This document shows positions 1-11,634 of a DNA stretch of 64,000 bases, one piece after another (within the stretch, counting starts at the first letter, position 1; every line of letters begins with the position of its first letter). The position numbers and the translations under genes are program-made. The notes beneath the pieces are model-generated. The model was not told the origin of the DNA. It did not search any database and saw only the letters and a program-made list of their open reading frames with translations. This DNA is from Orbilia blumenaviensis (taxonomy: Eukaryota; Ascomycota; Orbiliomycetes; Orbiliales; Orbiliaceae), in assembly GCA_036872755.1 (NCBI GenBank), contig JAVHNS010000002.1, positions 3,782,001 through 3,846,000 on the forward strand, written 5' to 3'.

Positions 1-1239
1 CGAACCCACATACGCTCCAACCAGTAATATATCCACAAGCCTGCAACATTACGTGTTGCTGGTGAAGATCACCTCCTTCGCACACAGGAATACCTGGGCT
101 GAGGTTATGTAACAAATCCCATCGGGATAAAATTCAACCCCGAATCCGCTACCCCGCTTTAATCAGATACGCTCTGCGATTGACATCATAAATGGTGACT
201 TATATTTACGTAACTAATCACCGACAGCTGAAATGTCTTTGTGTCATTGCGAAGGCGATTCAACGGCAAAAATAGCAGTTGAAGGTATATCAGTCTTGAT
301 AATTGGTCCGTGGCCATGGAAGATAATGGAATTAAACATCTCCAAGGAATTCAGCTTATACTCGGGGGCTGCTAGGGGGATCCCGTCATTCAAGGGTATG
401 ATTGTCCGATACCGGGATGTCGTATATGATATCGCGATCCATTTGTACAACATCGCTGTTTCTTCATTTGATAAAATTTTACCAATTCAATATTTGGAAC
501 CTCTCCGCCTCTTTTTTTCCCCAGCTATTATACAGCCGCAGCTTTAGGTCAAAGGTTGGGTTAGGAGACTTATATCATAATGTAGCCTCAACGCAACGTA
601 GGCTAGCCTTCAAGTTTGGGCTAGTGTTCTGAATTATCGATTCGCTCTATGTAAGATGGCACTTATAAACTTTAAAATTTTTAGCCCTTTCATGCATGTT
701 CGGGACTGTCGACGTTGTTGAATTTTCGTAGGCATAAGTATGTGACTGGGTTAGCTACGAGTATGGTGCCAACTTACGTATACTGATAATTGTAAGTGGA
801 CTGGGCAATAATTGATTATAGTATCGATATGCATATATGGAAAAAAAAAAAGGCACTTGAACGATAGCACGTTTGTTTTACGGCGAGTTACCTATCTCTT
901 TCCTCGATCATGTTTACAAATCAATGCCCCGAATGAATCGTAAATGATGACGACGAATTCTGATATTTACTACGGGCGCTAACCTTCGAGCTTGTCACCG
1001 GACCTCCTCGGAGGAAGCATGGTGTTATAAGGCTAAATAGGGGTAAATATTTCGAATTTATTTCCTTGGTTGTTGGTACACCAAAGCGAGATATACAGGA
1101 TAGGTACTTTGGTATCATAGAATCCGAAATAATGTGGGAATGGGAATGGAAGCGTTAAAATAAACTATGAATATAGGGGTAAAAATAGGTAGATACATAG
1201 GAGCATTCAAACCGCATGCATCAAATATGAATTCCTCAT
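1..1239. other. Intergenic, no gene seen
   Basis: No open frame here has protein-like composition or recognisable motifs. The only simple feature is an A-run near 840-851. The 3' flank of the minus-strand gene ending at 1240 lies at the right end. Confidence 0.6.
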
Positions 1240-1716
1240 CTACTGCTGCTGCTCTTGAAAGGGGACAATAGGCGCATCCTTAAAAATCTGTTGCCCTTCA
1301 TCGCCCAATGCAAGCTCCGCCTCCGCAAACCACCCATTTCCAAAACGGTTCTCATGTCCACGCTTGGTAGGAATGTTTGGGTAGTAGTGTTGGACGAGCT
1401 TGGCGCTGGAGATGTATATTGTTTGGTCCCGAATTTCCACAGTGGTACTTCCCTTGCTCTTCCATACGAGCTTGGTAGGACCTACTGGTCCGGGGAATCC
1501 GACTCCGTCACCCTCGTAGTATAACTCGAGTGGTTCCTTCAATTCTTTATCGTCAACGTAGGTAAGGTGGGCGGTCTGATTCTCCTCAACGTCAATGATG
1601 GCGCGGAGGCGATTAGAGAGAGCGCCCTTTCCATTATAGTGAACAAGGGTACTGAATGTGATTTCTCCCGTAAGTGATGGTGGGGGGAGATCAGACTTGG
1701 TCTGTGGTGCAGACAT
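1240..1716 (-). CDS. Hypothetical protein, 158 aa, single exon
   Basis: This is an intact single-exon frame from ATG at 1716 to a stop at 1240. I do not recognise the family. The protein has no signal peptide or membrane segment. It alternates short hydrophobic and charged stretches, suggesting a small soluble beta-rich fold, with a central GDGVGFPGPVGPTKLVWKSK stretch and a Gln-rich end. Codon use and residue mix look like a real gene rather than a shadow frame. The antisense frame over 1255-1524 is its shadow. It stands alone: the upstream 2.9 kb is gene-poor and the next gene is on the opposite strand. A role cannot be inferred. Confidence 0.6.
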   Translation of the reverse strand: MSAPQTKSDLPPPSLTGEITFSTLVHYNGKGALSNRLRAIIDVEENQTAHLTYVDDKELKEPLELYYEGDGVGFPGPVGPTKLVWKSKGSTTVEIRDQTIYISSAKLVQHYYPNIPTKRGHENRFGNGWFAEAELALGDEGQQIFKDAPIVPFQEQQQ

Positions 1717-4626
1717 TTCGAAATACTATGAACGTGAAAAGATTATATATGCATATCAGTTAGTAGTTATATTATATATGACTGTACAGTGTTCACCATA
1801 TAGGGGTAGGTATATCAATTTTGACTAACGAGAATTGGAGTTGTTTATATAAAATTAAGTATAAGATATAGAGGCTAGGCTGTTGGGCTTGGTAGACGAA
1901 TGGCTTCTGATGACAGTTTTTCTGACCTGAAGGGAAATTGGTCCTGTTTATATAGCCAAGTTCTTTTTGGTCTCGGACTGTGGATACATGCCGGTCTAAA
2001 TATTGTATAACTGTGAACTATTGAAGAGCTAGATGCATCGATGCCACACGTCGATAACTTGCAACAGATTGCGTATCGGCAATTGTATTGAGGTATTGTT
2101 TCAGCTGCTACTCGCCCTATCAGATGAAAGCTTTTGTTATGCATCCTCATGGCTTCAGCTATTCCTGTGTGCGTCTTGAATTTTGAGTTTCTACCGCCGT
2201 AAATCTATATCATTCAATATATCATATTGGCCATCACGCCATCTCGGCATCTTTTCCACCATTTGTTGCAATCTGGACGCCATTACAAGCCATCAAGCCT
2301 TTAAAACCCATTTTCAGTAAATCCAGCTCACCCGCTTCCACCCATACTATCTCAGTATGGCGAGATGGTCACATACTCACACGCAACCGATTCTATCACA
2401 GTATCAGATCGCCGTGGGCAGATGCGCCATTGTGATGCTCAGACAGGATCGCCGACTACTTGAATTGGATTCAATTGTAACTCTATTCCTCAATTGCTCA
2501 ATTCTAGCACTTCATATGCCGCATGGTGATATCAATCCCTCAATTATCCCTGGCCCCCTCTATGGTTATTCAAATAATCATAGACCCACATGCACATAGA
2601 ATTTAGTCTCGTCATATAATTGACCTAGAAGTGCCACTGGGGTGCAAATCGAGAGATATCGCCATCGACTCTCATCTTCAGCTCATCACACCGACTGCGA
2701 CTCTCTGCATATTCCTATGTGCGGTGGCGGATCAGACTGCACACAAGGTATGCATATTGGCAAACTTAACCCCAGCTGAAGTCATGTTAGGATGCCGAAA
2801 GGGGCTGATAGGGAATCTTGCTTGGTTGGAAGATGCAGAAGCTTAAATATCCCGAATGCATGTTTCTGCAATATCAATCTGCAGTGCGGCATCTAGGGCC
2901 TGGTTTATGTAATGAAAATGCATAAGCCATCTCTATCAACGAAAAACGCTTCGGCGCCATCGCACACAGGAACAACTCTCGGCTAGCGGAGTAGGATAAA
3001 CCACTTAAATTTCTTTCAGCTCGTGAAATCGCCAGACTAGACGAGTTACCTTAGCAGTATAACTCATTACGTACCATTCATCTCAATATCTTCTGTTTTG
3101 CAAATTTGTAAATGTATAAAAAGGAAGAAGACGTCTTAAATGGAGGTATACATCGATCTGCGATCCCAAGAAAAGCAGTATACTAGTAAGCCAAGGTCTG
3201 GTTTCTTGAAAAGCGCTGCCACGGGCTGTATAAGATAAACCCTAATACTGATAGAATGGCCTGCTTGATATCGATGGGGCTTTTAAAAGCTTGTGTATGT
3301 TGCAAAGGTAGTCTCGGTCCGTTGCAAAGGTAGCTGCAACTTAGTCTCGTAGTTTGCAAATATATCGATGCTATCAGAACCGACTTTTGAAGTCTCTGAA
3401 ACTAGTCAGACTTGAAATGAGCGTTTAAGCTTTCGGAAAGCACGCGCCCGGCCGCAGGGATTGAGATTTCTGTTCCTGGGATAACTTCAAGCACTACAAA
3501 TGGTGCCATTTCCGCCATTGGAGCTGCCCAGCCGATATCGCGATGTTCATGAATGAAAACGCTACTTCCGTACGACCAGAACATTAGTAGCTCGTCAAGG
3601 ACACAACCGCCGGCTTCAAGCGTGACAGAGACGCTCGGAAATAAAGACGGATTGGATTCCAGCAGTACTCTTAGCTCAGCATCAAGTAGTGGCTCGATGC
3701 CGATCGAGGCAATTATAGTATGTAGCAGGCGTTGCTAGGGCCGTTGTCGCAATAATCGCCATTATTACTCCATTCCCGGCGTCTACTTTTTTAAGCGGGA
3801 GAAAAGAGAGGGAATGGAGCTGCAAATCGCAGCAGGAAATATAGCACCCAAGTCGCATATGTAGCTTGGTTCGAATTCTCAAAGAGCCTGGGAAGCGGTA
3901 GCGCATTACCTTCAGCAAAAGAACGTATATAATGTCATGTCCAAGGGCGTGCCTAATGCAGACAGTCGCCCATCATTGAAGCTTCCATGTCAGTTCCGCA
4001 GTTGAATAGAAGGTGGGTATTGGGAATCAAATAGGCAGCTGCCAGAATATGAACTCATGACCCCAGCCTAGGGGATCCATGTTGACAAGATACGAAACAT
4101 TTTTGCATATGGCTGACATCCTACAACATTAGACTGTCGAACGATGAACTTAACTCGCGGGTTTATAAGCTCTCTGTGTCTACTTAAAATAGAATTCTTC
4201 CAATGGAAAAACCAGGATTTACCCATAAACTCGGTCTTGGCTGGTGCTGAAAAGGGACATTCCTCTTGGCCTATAGAACCAAGCCAAGCGATGATTCGTC
4301 CCTGAGACGAGAGCCTCCCGTCCCGCGTCGCACAAGATGGAGCTGGTTGGACAGTGTCAGCACTTTTACCCACACCTGCGAGGCTCTTTCAGTTGAAAAG
4401 GCTGCTGGGCCCACCTTGGATTCCACAATTGAGGCTGCAAATTTCCTAGTATTTTCTGTGTATCCTTCCATCAATTTGGGCGGGGTCCGACCTTCTCGAT
4501 ATACTGAATAACCGCTGATGTGGTTCTCAGTTGTAGGCAATTACATCGTGTCGACGGACTTCACGAATCCATCACGTATTGATATCGATAACTAAGGATC
4601 AATCGAATCACAATTAAGGGTACGCA
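1717..4626. other. Gene-poor divergent intergenic region (2.9 kb)
   Basis: It separates the minus-strand 158-aa gene from the plus-strand CFEM gene, so both promoters lie here. Several short frames of 60-100 codons exist, but none has motifs or splice context. A short direct repeat, GTTGCAAAGGTAG, occurs twice near 3300-3335. The rest looks like non-coding or decayed sequence. Confidence 0.5.
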
Positions 4627-5520
4627 ATGTGGTCGGCACGTTCGCGGTCTCCGTCCATCTCTTTCCTATATGTCTTGCTCCTCCTTACGTCGATTCTTGC
4701 ACAACCGCCGTGGAAAGGTGGCTCAGGGTTTGGCGGCATATCAGACTGTGGACAAGGGTGTTTTTTTCAAGGTCTTCAGGCTTCAGGATGTCAATTCCCC
4801 AATATTGGCTGTGTTTGTGAGGCTCAAAGCTTCATTCCGGACTTGACCACTTGCGTCAACAGCCGATGCAACGCGACCGAGGTCGAGGAAACCTTACAGG
4901 CTGCCAGTTCATTGTGCGCATTTGCTGGCCAAACAAGTTCGGCACCAACACTAATACCCACTTCACAACCCGAACCAACCAGTGCTCGCACTTCACAGGC
5001 GTCTACAAATGCCCAAACATCACTGTCAACACTTACAACGTCAACTACGAGATCAAGTACTCAACCAGAGGATACGTTTATAGTTTCAACTACGTCAACT
5101 ACAGGATCAAGTACTCAATCTGAAGATACGCCTATAGCTTCAACTACGTCAAGTCCTCAGCCTCCAGCATCTGAAACTTCACCACCTTCAGAAACCCCAT
5201 CTACAACTCAGCCAGCGAGTGAGGCTGCCACTCCTATAGGCGCGATAGTAGGCGGTGTTGTGGGGGGATTTGGCGGGTTAACTCTAGTTCTCGCGATGGT
5301 TTGGTTAATAATGAGGGAAAAAAACAAGGGAGAATCTATAAAAGCTCTCCCTCCTTTGATGCCGAAACCCCATACGGACCAAGTTGAAGATCAATCGCAG
5401 CCTATATGGGATGGGCAGCAGGCATTCAATTGGAACCCACGTGTACAAGCGAATACTACCGCTGAACTTCCAGCGGCTGAAATCATACAAGAGCTTCCTA
5501 CTGGTCGATTCCCGAATTGA
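4627..5520 (+). CDS. CFEM-domain single-pass membrane protein, 297 aa
   Basis: Domains in order: signal peptide (residues about 1-26, ending ILAQ), CFEM domain (about 35-100), long Ser/Thr-rich stalk (about 102-205), one membrane segment (about 206-230), and a cytoplasmic tail of about 65 residues. The CFEM domain shows eight cysteines in the family pattern, including GCVC and the late SSLC. CFEM proteins are fungal surface proteins; some bind haem and others act in adhesion or host interaction. The position usually held by the haem-ligand Asp, three residues before the CxC, is Asn (codon 4801-4803), so haem binding is doubtful. The stalk has internal repetition: two related Ser/Thr blocks near 5030-5150. 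No intron is needed. The next plus-strand gene (6700) also encodes a signal-peptide plus one-membrane-segment protein but lacks the cysteines. The CFEM call is firm; the role is not. Confidence 0.85.
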   Translation: MWSARSRSPSISFLYVLLLLTSILAQPPWKGGSGFGGISDCGQGCFFQGLQASGCQFPNIGCVCEAQSFIPDLTTCVNSRCNATEVEETLQAASSLCAFAGQTSSAPTLIPTSQPEPTSARTSQASTNAQTSLSTLTTSTTRSSTQPEDTFIVSTTSTTGSSTQSEDTPIASTTSSPQPPASETSPPSETPSTTQPASEAATPIGAIVGGVVGGFGGLTLVLAMVWLIMREKNKGESIKALPPLMPKPHTDQVEDQSQPIWDGQQAFNWNPRVQANTTAELPAAEIIQELPTGRFPN

Positions 5521-6699
5521 TGCTCTAAAGTAGGCTTCATATTGTAGCCCTGTTTGTGGAATTTGTGGAGTTAACTTCATATTCCCGATCAAATTAATTA
5601 ACTTGTAATATTTCTTAGTCCATCGCAATTCATAGATATGAGTATATTACCAACGAAATTCGAAAAGGTTTCTCATATCCATCTCTAATATTTTATAACG
5701 ACTAATCCCGTCGCCGGATGGTAAATAAGTACTGGTACTACTTTCTTTTGTTAATGTTAAATCTCAGTGCATACCTAGCCTCTACGGAATCGCGCACTTT
5801 GGGGATCCTCTAGCTTACTGATTCACCAATATACGTATTTTTATCGAATCCTGTCGTCTCATACAGGTATGGGCACCTCGCGTCATCAGCGCCCCTTGGC
5901 TAATTTTGACTCACTAAAAAAATGTTCAGCTAGTAACCTACCGCATGTATAATGATTGTAGCAGCCTTCCTGGTCTAGTAGTCACTCTCAGCCTTCTATA
6001 TATTCCTTGCTCGTCAGCTTCCGTCGCAAGTTAGGCGCTAGTATCGAACAGTCCACATGCAGTACCCAAACCCTTCCGTTTAAAGTGTTGCTCGCTGGCC
6101 TTTATTGCAGAACCCCGTAATCCGCCGAGGTCGACGCCATGAGCCAATAAGTTTACCTGTATATTCTTGGCTGTGTAACTAAGACTTCGATGAAACTAAT
6201 TATAATCGAGCAAACAATCGGACGATGCAGATGTAACGGGAAAGCGCTTACAACATCAAGCAGGGGGCCGCGAGGTTGAATCCCGCCATTGTGCTCTGCC
6301 TGCACCCACATACAGGTTCTTGCGTTCATCATGGAAGCCCAGAAGTTTGTGTTTAACTCTCCAACCACTTAGTTACAAACTTTTCCAATTAATTATTTTT
6401 CCGTCATGAAATCCATTAAAACCAGCAGCGATATCAATATCATTACTATTGCATTATCCATAATATATCCTTGATTATTAACAGCTATTATCTGACACGG
6501 CTTACAAACAACACTGTTTTTATCTTCTAGTAACTGCTTGCACTTTCAAGCTTTGAAGCTATCCATATATCACGAGACGAGGTACCGAGACGACACATTG
6601 ATACGGACCAAGTGCACCGCAGTCTCTATTGCTTTAGAATATCATCTTTGGAAGCTCTAAATTTCACAAATACCGCGTGCACTTCAGATCAACCTAATC
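5521..6699. other. Intergenic, no gene seen
   Basis: This lies between two co-oriented membrane-protein genes and holds the 3' end of the first and the promoter of the second. I see no further gene. A GGTTGAATCC string near 6274 resembles a tRNA B box, but no cloverleaf forms around it. Confidence 0.5.
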
Positions 6700-7287
6700 A
6701 TGTTTTGGGCGAAACAATTCGTGGTATTTCTTTCCGTTATCCAAGTCCTCCCGGGAAGTTTGTCTCAGTCAACAGCGTCCGCAAATCTCCCAGGAAATTT
6801 AAGATTCGCCATTCCAAAAAGTTCTACCACCTTCGAAACATCCGTGACCAGTTCTAGTTCCATATCGACGACTTCATCAGATCGGATCACAGATATCCCA
6901 CGTAGAACTGAGGGAACGTTCCCTACTATTTCGCAGCAGGAACCAGATACAGGACGAGAAAAGCAACCTATAGACGCCGGAGCAATCGCTGGAATAGTTG
7001 TCGGTGCCGTCGTTTTACTCATCGGGATAGCAACTGGCATAGCTTGGTACCGATACCTACATTTGAAGCGCCAGGGCCAGAAGACGGCAGAACCCCCCAG
7101 ATCTACAGATTGGCTCGGCGAAATATCCCCTTCGAACGACGTCAAGGCTGCCCCCAGAGCGGACGCCCCGTCTCAAGAAACACAGATTATCGAAGCAGCA
7201 CTCTCCTATACGCCCATTCCCTCGAAACATGAAACTACATCTATAGAAACCCAAAGAAGGCTACGGTCTTCCGTTGGAGGATTATGA
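6700..7287 (+). CDS. Single-pass membrane protein, 195 aa
   Basis: The frame starts MFWAKQFVVFLSVIQVLPGS, a plausible signal peptide (residues 1-23). A short Ser/Thr-rich ectodomain follows (about 24-88), then one membrane segment (about 91-115, starting AGAIAGIVVGAVVLL) with a basic stop-transfer flank KRQGQK, then a tail of about 75 residues. There is no cysteine cluster. The architecture resembles the neighbouring CFEM protein minus the CFEM domain: Gly/Ala-rich membrane segment, Ser/Thr stalk and Pro-rich tail. Descent by duplication and domain loss is possible but unproven. Function unknown; a cell-wall or surface-sensor type is a guess from layout only. Confidence 0.6.
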   Translation: MFWAKQFVVFLSVIQVLPGSLSQSTASANLPGNLRFAIPKSSTTFETSVTSSSSISTTSSDRITDIPRRTEGTFPTISQQEPDTGREKQPIDAGAIAGIVVGAVVLLIGIATGIAWYRYLHLKRQGQKTAEPPRSTDWLGEISPSNDVKAAPRADAPSQETQIIEAALSYTPIPSKHETTSIETQRRLRSSVGGL

Positions 7288-10200
7288 TGCAAAGCCGAAG
7301 TTACAAACCCATATGAAGAGATATTTCTATAAGGCCAATATAAGTCTATTTTAATCCAAAAATCCTATGTTGCGGTTGTACACAAGTGGTTAGATTTTAT
7401 GACCTAAAGTCTGAGAACTACTGGGGTTCACAGCGTTTAGCGACTTCATATGCCCACTAGTACATCGAGCTGTATTTTAATATTGAGCCGCTAGTTAGAA
7501 AGGAACAGATAATTTTCTAGTACTCTTACTTCCAAGGTTCTGCAGCTGTATGTGGGTGTCGACTGCGTACTAGGGTCTCTCAAGCCACCAAAACGGAATC
7601 CAAAGACATAATGGCTATGATCTTTATCTTTAGTATAAGCGTGTTCTGCTTCGTTGAGGCTGGTTTACGAGACCCCTATAAACCTAGTTCTACGATCTTA
7701 TTGCTACAATTTGCACACAGTCTATCCCAGTGGCGCGAAAACATGACCCTCGACCTTGTAAAATCCGAACCGGCCTCTACTGATCTGCACACCTTAGGAC
7801 GCGCACCTCGGAGAGCAGTCCTACTGCAAGGACGCAAAATCAGGATCAAGCCTATTTGGCCATCAACCTAAGACTTTTACAAACTCCAATACCAACCCCC
7901 GCCGTAGAACGTAGTGCATTCCGAATACGAAGCGGATCTCTGACAAGGGAGGAAACACATATCTATAGCCTTTTAGTAACTTCTGTAGGCACATCTCCTG
8001 CTTCTTTAACTAGGGCACTAAGCTAGATCGAGAGTGCAAATTGATAGGCACTGTGCCCTCCGCTAACTATATCGCGCCTATTGGCTATTTAGATATCAAT
8101 AGTACTATAGTTCTACGGAGATAAAATACTCGTGCTCAAGCAATTCACCCCAAAAACGAGATCCACTAGATTTTTTATTTATGATCGGGTAGCTGCGCAG
8201 TATTACCCGCCATTAAGCTATAGTAGTAGCTTGAGGCGTCGTCCTAAAACCTATGGTTTATTATTACCTAGAAGCCCCTCGCAAAGCTGCCTCGGAAAGA
8301 TCATCTGACATATTCCCAAGCCATTAGTATAGAAGTCAGTAACGGGAAGAGGATATCTAAGTTATATGAGGATACTTATATGAAATCACGAACAACAAGT
8401 TACATTTAATGATTGCAAGCCGTTAAATGGTCCCAATTGCTCTTCAGTGTGCTACTGCTCTACTGAGACCCTCGAGGCAAAAAAAGGAAACCCCTTTGCT
8501 ATCGACATCCCTAAGGCCCCAATGTGTTTTTATTTCCTGCTACCATCCCATATCTTGATATATCATTCTAAACATGCTATTGACTGACAATTAATTATTG
8601 CCTTTCTATGGAATACACTGTGGGATAAAAGGCAGTCTCCCTATGAATCCTTGACATTTACCGCAAGATCTTAAGAATTTATAACTCCTGAAAACAAGAT
8701 AGTAGATTTCTCTCTTTCGTACCAATGGAGACTAAGGTTGTATTTTCGGTTTTTTATGTTCTTGCCTAGCTGAGTTTTTTGTAAACCCAGTCTGCAGCTT
8801 AGTTAATACTACAAATAAATAATCTTCGGTACTGCCCATCCTAACTACGGCTTACTTTCCGGCCCACGGCCGCTCACATATACCCTAACTCTCAACTACT
8901 AAGTCTATTAAGTCTACTAACCACAACTGAACTTGAAGTTTACCAATTTAAAAAATATTATACATGTATACAAGGCTCAAGAGTTAATCAAGTTGCTTAA
9001 ATATACAAAATATAAAAAAGAGGACGATAGAATTTTGGCATAAAAGTAAAATATTGAACACCGATAAAAAAGAATTACAATTATTTGACCTTTTAAAAGA
9101 AGGATTATAGTTGTGGCAAAGTTCTCTTAAAGCAACGTGACTTCTTTCTCGAAAGGATATCGCATTTCTACCAAACAACGAAGTTCCATATAAAATTAGA
9201 TCCACGGCGGAATAGTTAGGGCCCATAGTTACATTGCAAAGTCTTACTGCACCCCATTGAGCCTACATCATCCGAAAAACACGCTTTAAGCATGCTTTTT
9301 CGGTCCAGCCACAACCATGAACAACTAAGAATTTAGGAACTAGCTAGGCCCTTTCCCTGAAATATTAAAAGGTCTCGATCATTCCAGTTGACGATTTGCA
9401 TGTAATAAATGATAAACTATCAATACTCGGTGCTATGTATTATTGTTCAAAATGAGCGATAGGCGGGGTGGTTTGAACAATTCGCCCTGGTGGGGGGCTG
9501 CCTGGTGGTCCTAGGAATGAGTTCTGCGGCACAACTCTGCGCATGATCTAATTTCTGTTTGCCCGTTCGGATCTGAAACTGCGAAGCACAGGAAGGAATG
9601 TCAACTACCCGCCACCATGCTCGAAGATCCAGAATGCTGGCACACGCAGAATGCAATGCTGTTTCAGAGCCTTATTTTGGGGGGAAGAGAGGTTTCCTGG
9701 AAGTGACACCGCTTCTCAAGGTAAGACCTCTCCAGCTAACGGCCCAAAAGTCACTTATACAGGAAAATTGTTTAAACGGTTGGAAATCCTATGGTTTCTC
9801 CGGAGCTAAGACTGAACATTTTTATTGGGTCATTCAAATTCCAACATCTAACGCTAGCAGGTCAAGATGTCGACGATTCATGTTACAGTGCGCCACCAAC
9901 AGCCCAAGCTGTCATCTTTAATATGCTTCGGGCGCCCTCCTTCGCATGATAACTGTTACCCTTCACTCATCTATTCATAGTATTTGTTTTTGATCTTCTT
10001 TTCTTTATTTTATTTATTTTTATCTTGTCAATTTTTTTATATTTTTTGTTTTGTTTCCCAACCCCGTACAACAGACCGCGATTCGAAAATAGCATTGCCA
10101 GGTTTTTTTGCTCTGCCCCAAACTCCGCCCCACCAACACCTTCAGCGAAGTTGCGGTAGACGAATGCGAACAACGCAGAGAATTGACTGTTAGGAAGAGG

Positions 10201-10747
10201 TCAACTCCATTTAACAACCCATTGCGAACGGAGACCGCAGGTCGGTTTGAAGGCTGGTAAACTCAACCCGTTGGATTCTAACTGGAGGTATCTGTTATAA
10301 CAGCTTGCTGTTCTGGAACTGGTTGGCAACAGACTGGATATCTGTTTCATTCTATAGAGCTCACTGCTGGATTGGAGCCCAAAGAAATACAAGTGGGAAT
10401 CTCAGGATTCTTTCTCGCAGTTTGTTAACGGCACAGGACAGCATATCCTGTAGTACTTCCACTTGTCTTTTCCTCCGAATTTTTCTCTTTCAAATTTTTT
10501 TCTTTTGTAGAACTGGGCCCGGGTCCCTTTCAGTGATTATTTTCGTTCCCAGAACTTCACTATTTTGGCCGGAACCAAATCCCCCCCCATATCCTTCCTT
10601 GACTTTGCTCTAGTCTCAGTCCCACTTTGCTCTAATATACCCCAGTATCACGATATCATTCACCGATCAACATATATCGATATCTCAAATCTTACCCGCA
10701 GCTATCATATTACCTATAGCGACGACGAACTCTAAGGATCCTCCATA
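7288..10747. other. Gene-poor region (3.5 kb) with repeat debris
   Basis: No convincing gene. AT-rich tracts lie at about 8940-9070 and a T-rich tract at about 9977-10060. One copy of the dispersed GTCTCGTAAACC motif is at 7641-7674. Short frames (for example 7611-7871 and 9598-9921) have no motifs. The pyrimidine-rich stretch at about 10455-10510 precedes the next gene and may belong to its promoter. Confidence 0.5.
7641..7674 (-). repeat. Dispersed motif copy (GGTCTCGTAAACCAGCCTC)
   Basis: Read on the minus strand, the site begins GGTCTCGTAAACCAGCCTCA and continues ACGAAGCAGAACAC. The same core and flank recur at 18158-18223, and the core recurs at 21464, 23774 and 38921. It is likely part of a degraded repeat. 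Confidence 0.5.
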
Positions 10748-11362
10748 ATGTCAGATGCTGTTGAGTCTAGCCATGTTGACAATTCCGGTTTGCGGCCCTA
10801 TGTCAAGCCCATCAAAGAGACGACAGACCCCACGATCACATCACCCGCAACCTCAATAGATTTGGGTGTACATCATACTACTGTACCGGGGAACCCTTAT
10901 TCAAGGGAATCACCTTCGCCCCCCTTTCCTACTGGGCGTACTGAAACTTCCAAAACGACGAATGCTCAAAGCACTGTTATTGGCTTGAGCGTTGGTATTC
11001 TCGTAGCGCTCATTCTGACCGCTGCTGTCATATATTACACGATCTTAAAACTCAGAAGGGTTCATAAGAAAGACGAAGAAGCAGCGGCTGAAGCGGCTAG
11101 TGGGTATGAGAAGGAAGGACAAGGAGATCCGGACACTGTTTCTCCCGCTCCCCCAAGATATTCCGTGGAGGACCCCGTCACGGGTGTGGTACTCCCTCCA
11201 GCCTACATGGAGTCTAGGAAGGATTATGAAGAACCAGAACATGATATCTATACCCTACCACTAGATCAGTATGCCCCCGAGGTAGACAAAGAGGTCCCTG
11301 ATATCAAAGTAACAAGAGCGAGCAGTGTGAGTACGGTGAGGAACATGAGGATCCTAGTCTAG
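10748..11362 (+). CDS. Single-pass membrane protein with two PPxY motifs, 204 aa
   Basis: The frame opens with ATG at 10748, with no obvious signal peptide. Residues 1-75 are Ser/Thr/Pro-rich. One membrane segment (about 78-100, VIGLSVGILVALILTAAVIY) is followed by basic LKLRRVHKK and an acidic tail of about 95 residues. The tail carries PPRY (bases 11150-11161) and PPAY (11195-11206). PPxY motifs are ligands for WW domains, typically of Rsp5/Nedd4 ubiquitin ligases, and many fungal single-pass adaptors carry them. A Rsp5-adaptor-like role in sorting membrane proteins is therefore inferred. Topology would be N-out/C-in by the positive-inside rule. An upstream exon with a signal peptide cannot be excluded, but none was seen. 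Confidence 0.6.
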   Translation: MSDAVESSHVDNSGLRPYVKPIKETTDPTITSPATSIDLGVHHTTVPGNPYSRESPSPPFPTGRTETSKTTNAQSTVIGLSVGILVALILTAAVIYYTILKLRRVHKKDEEAAAEAASGYEKEGQGDPDTVSPAPPRYSVEDPVTGVVLPPAYMESRKDYEEPEHDIYTLPLDQYAPEVDKEVPDIKVTRASSVSTVRNMRILV

Positions 11363-11634
11363 CAGGAATCCTAGTATTTAGAAAGCCCCCCCCCGAATCG
11401 ACAGGATACTCATTTGAGGAATCCTTGTGACTTGTATTTATATTTTAGGGTTGCTTTGCTTTGCTTCTCATAGGGCGTCTGTATCCTGCTATTGCATCAT
11501 TTCCCTGGGTTTATTCTCTCTTATTCGGGTGTTTTGGGGGTCCTGGGTATCATTAATCTTTGAAATTCTCGCTCGTGGAACGAACGATCGATACTTAACA
11601 TGTATTTACTTCTATTGATTATTAATTCAAGCTT

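Noticed and set aside
6210..6300. B-box-like GGTTGAATCC
   Set aside because: No A box, the T-stem has a mismatch, and no complementary acceptor stem was found.
9598..9921. 107-codon plus-strand ORF
   Set aside because: No domain or signal. Part of it resembles sequence near 24150, suggesting shared repeat debris rather than a gene.
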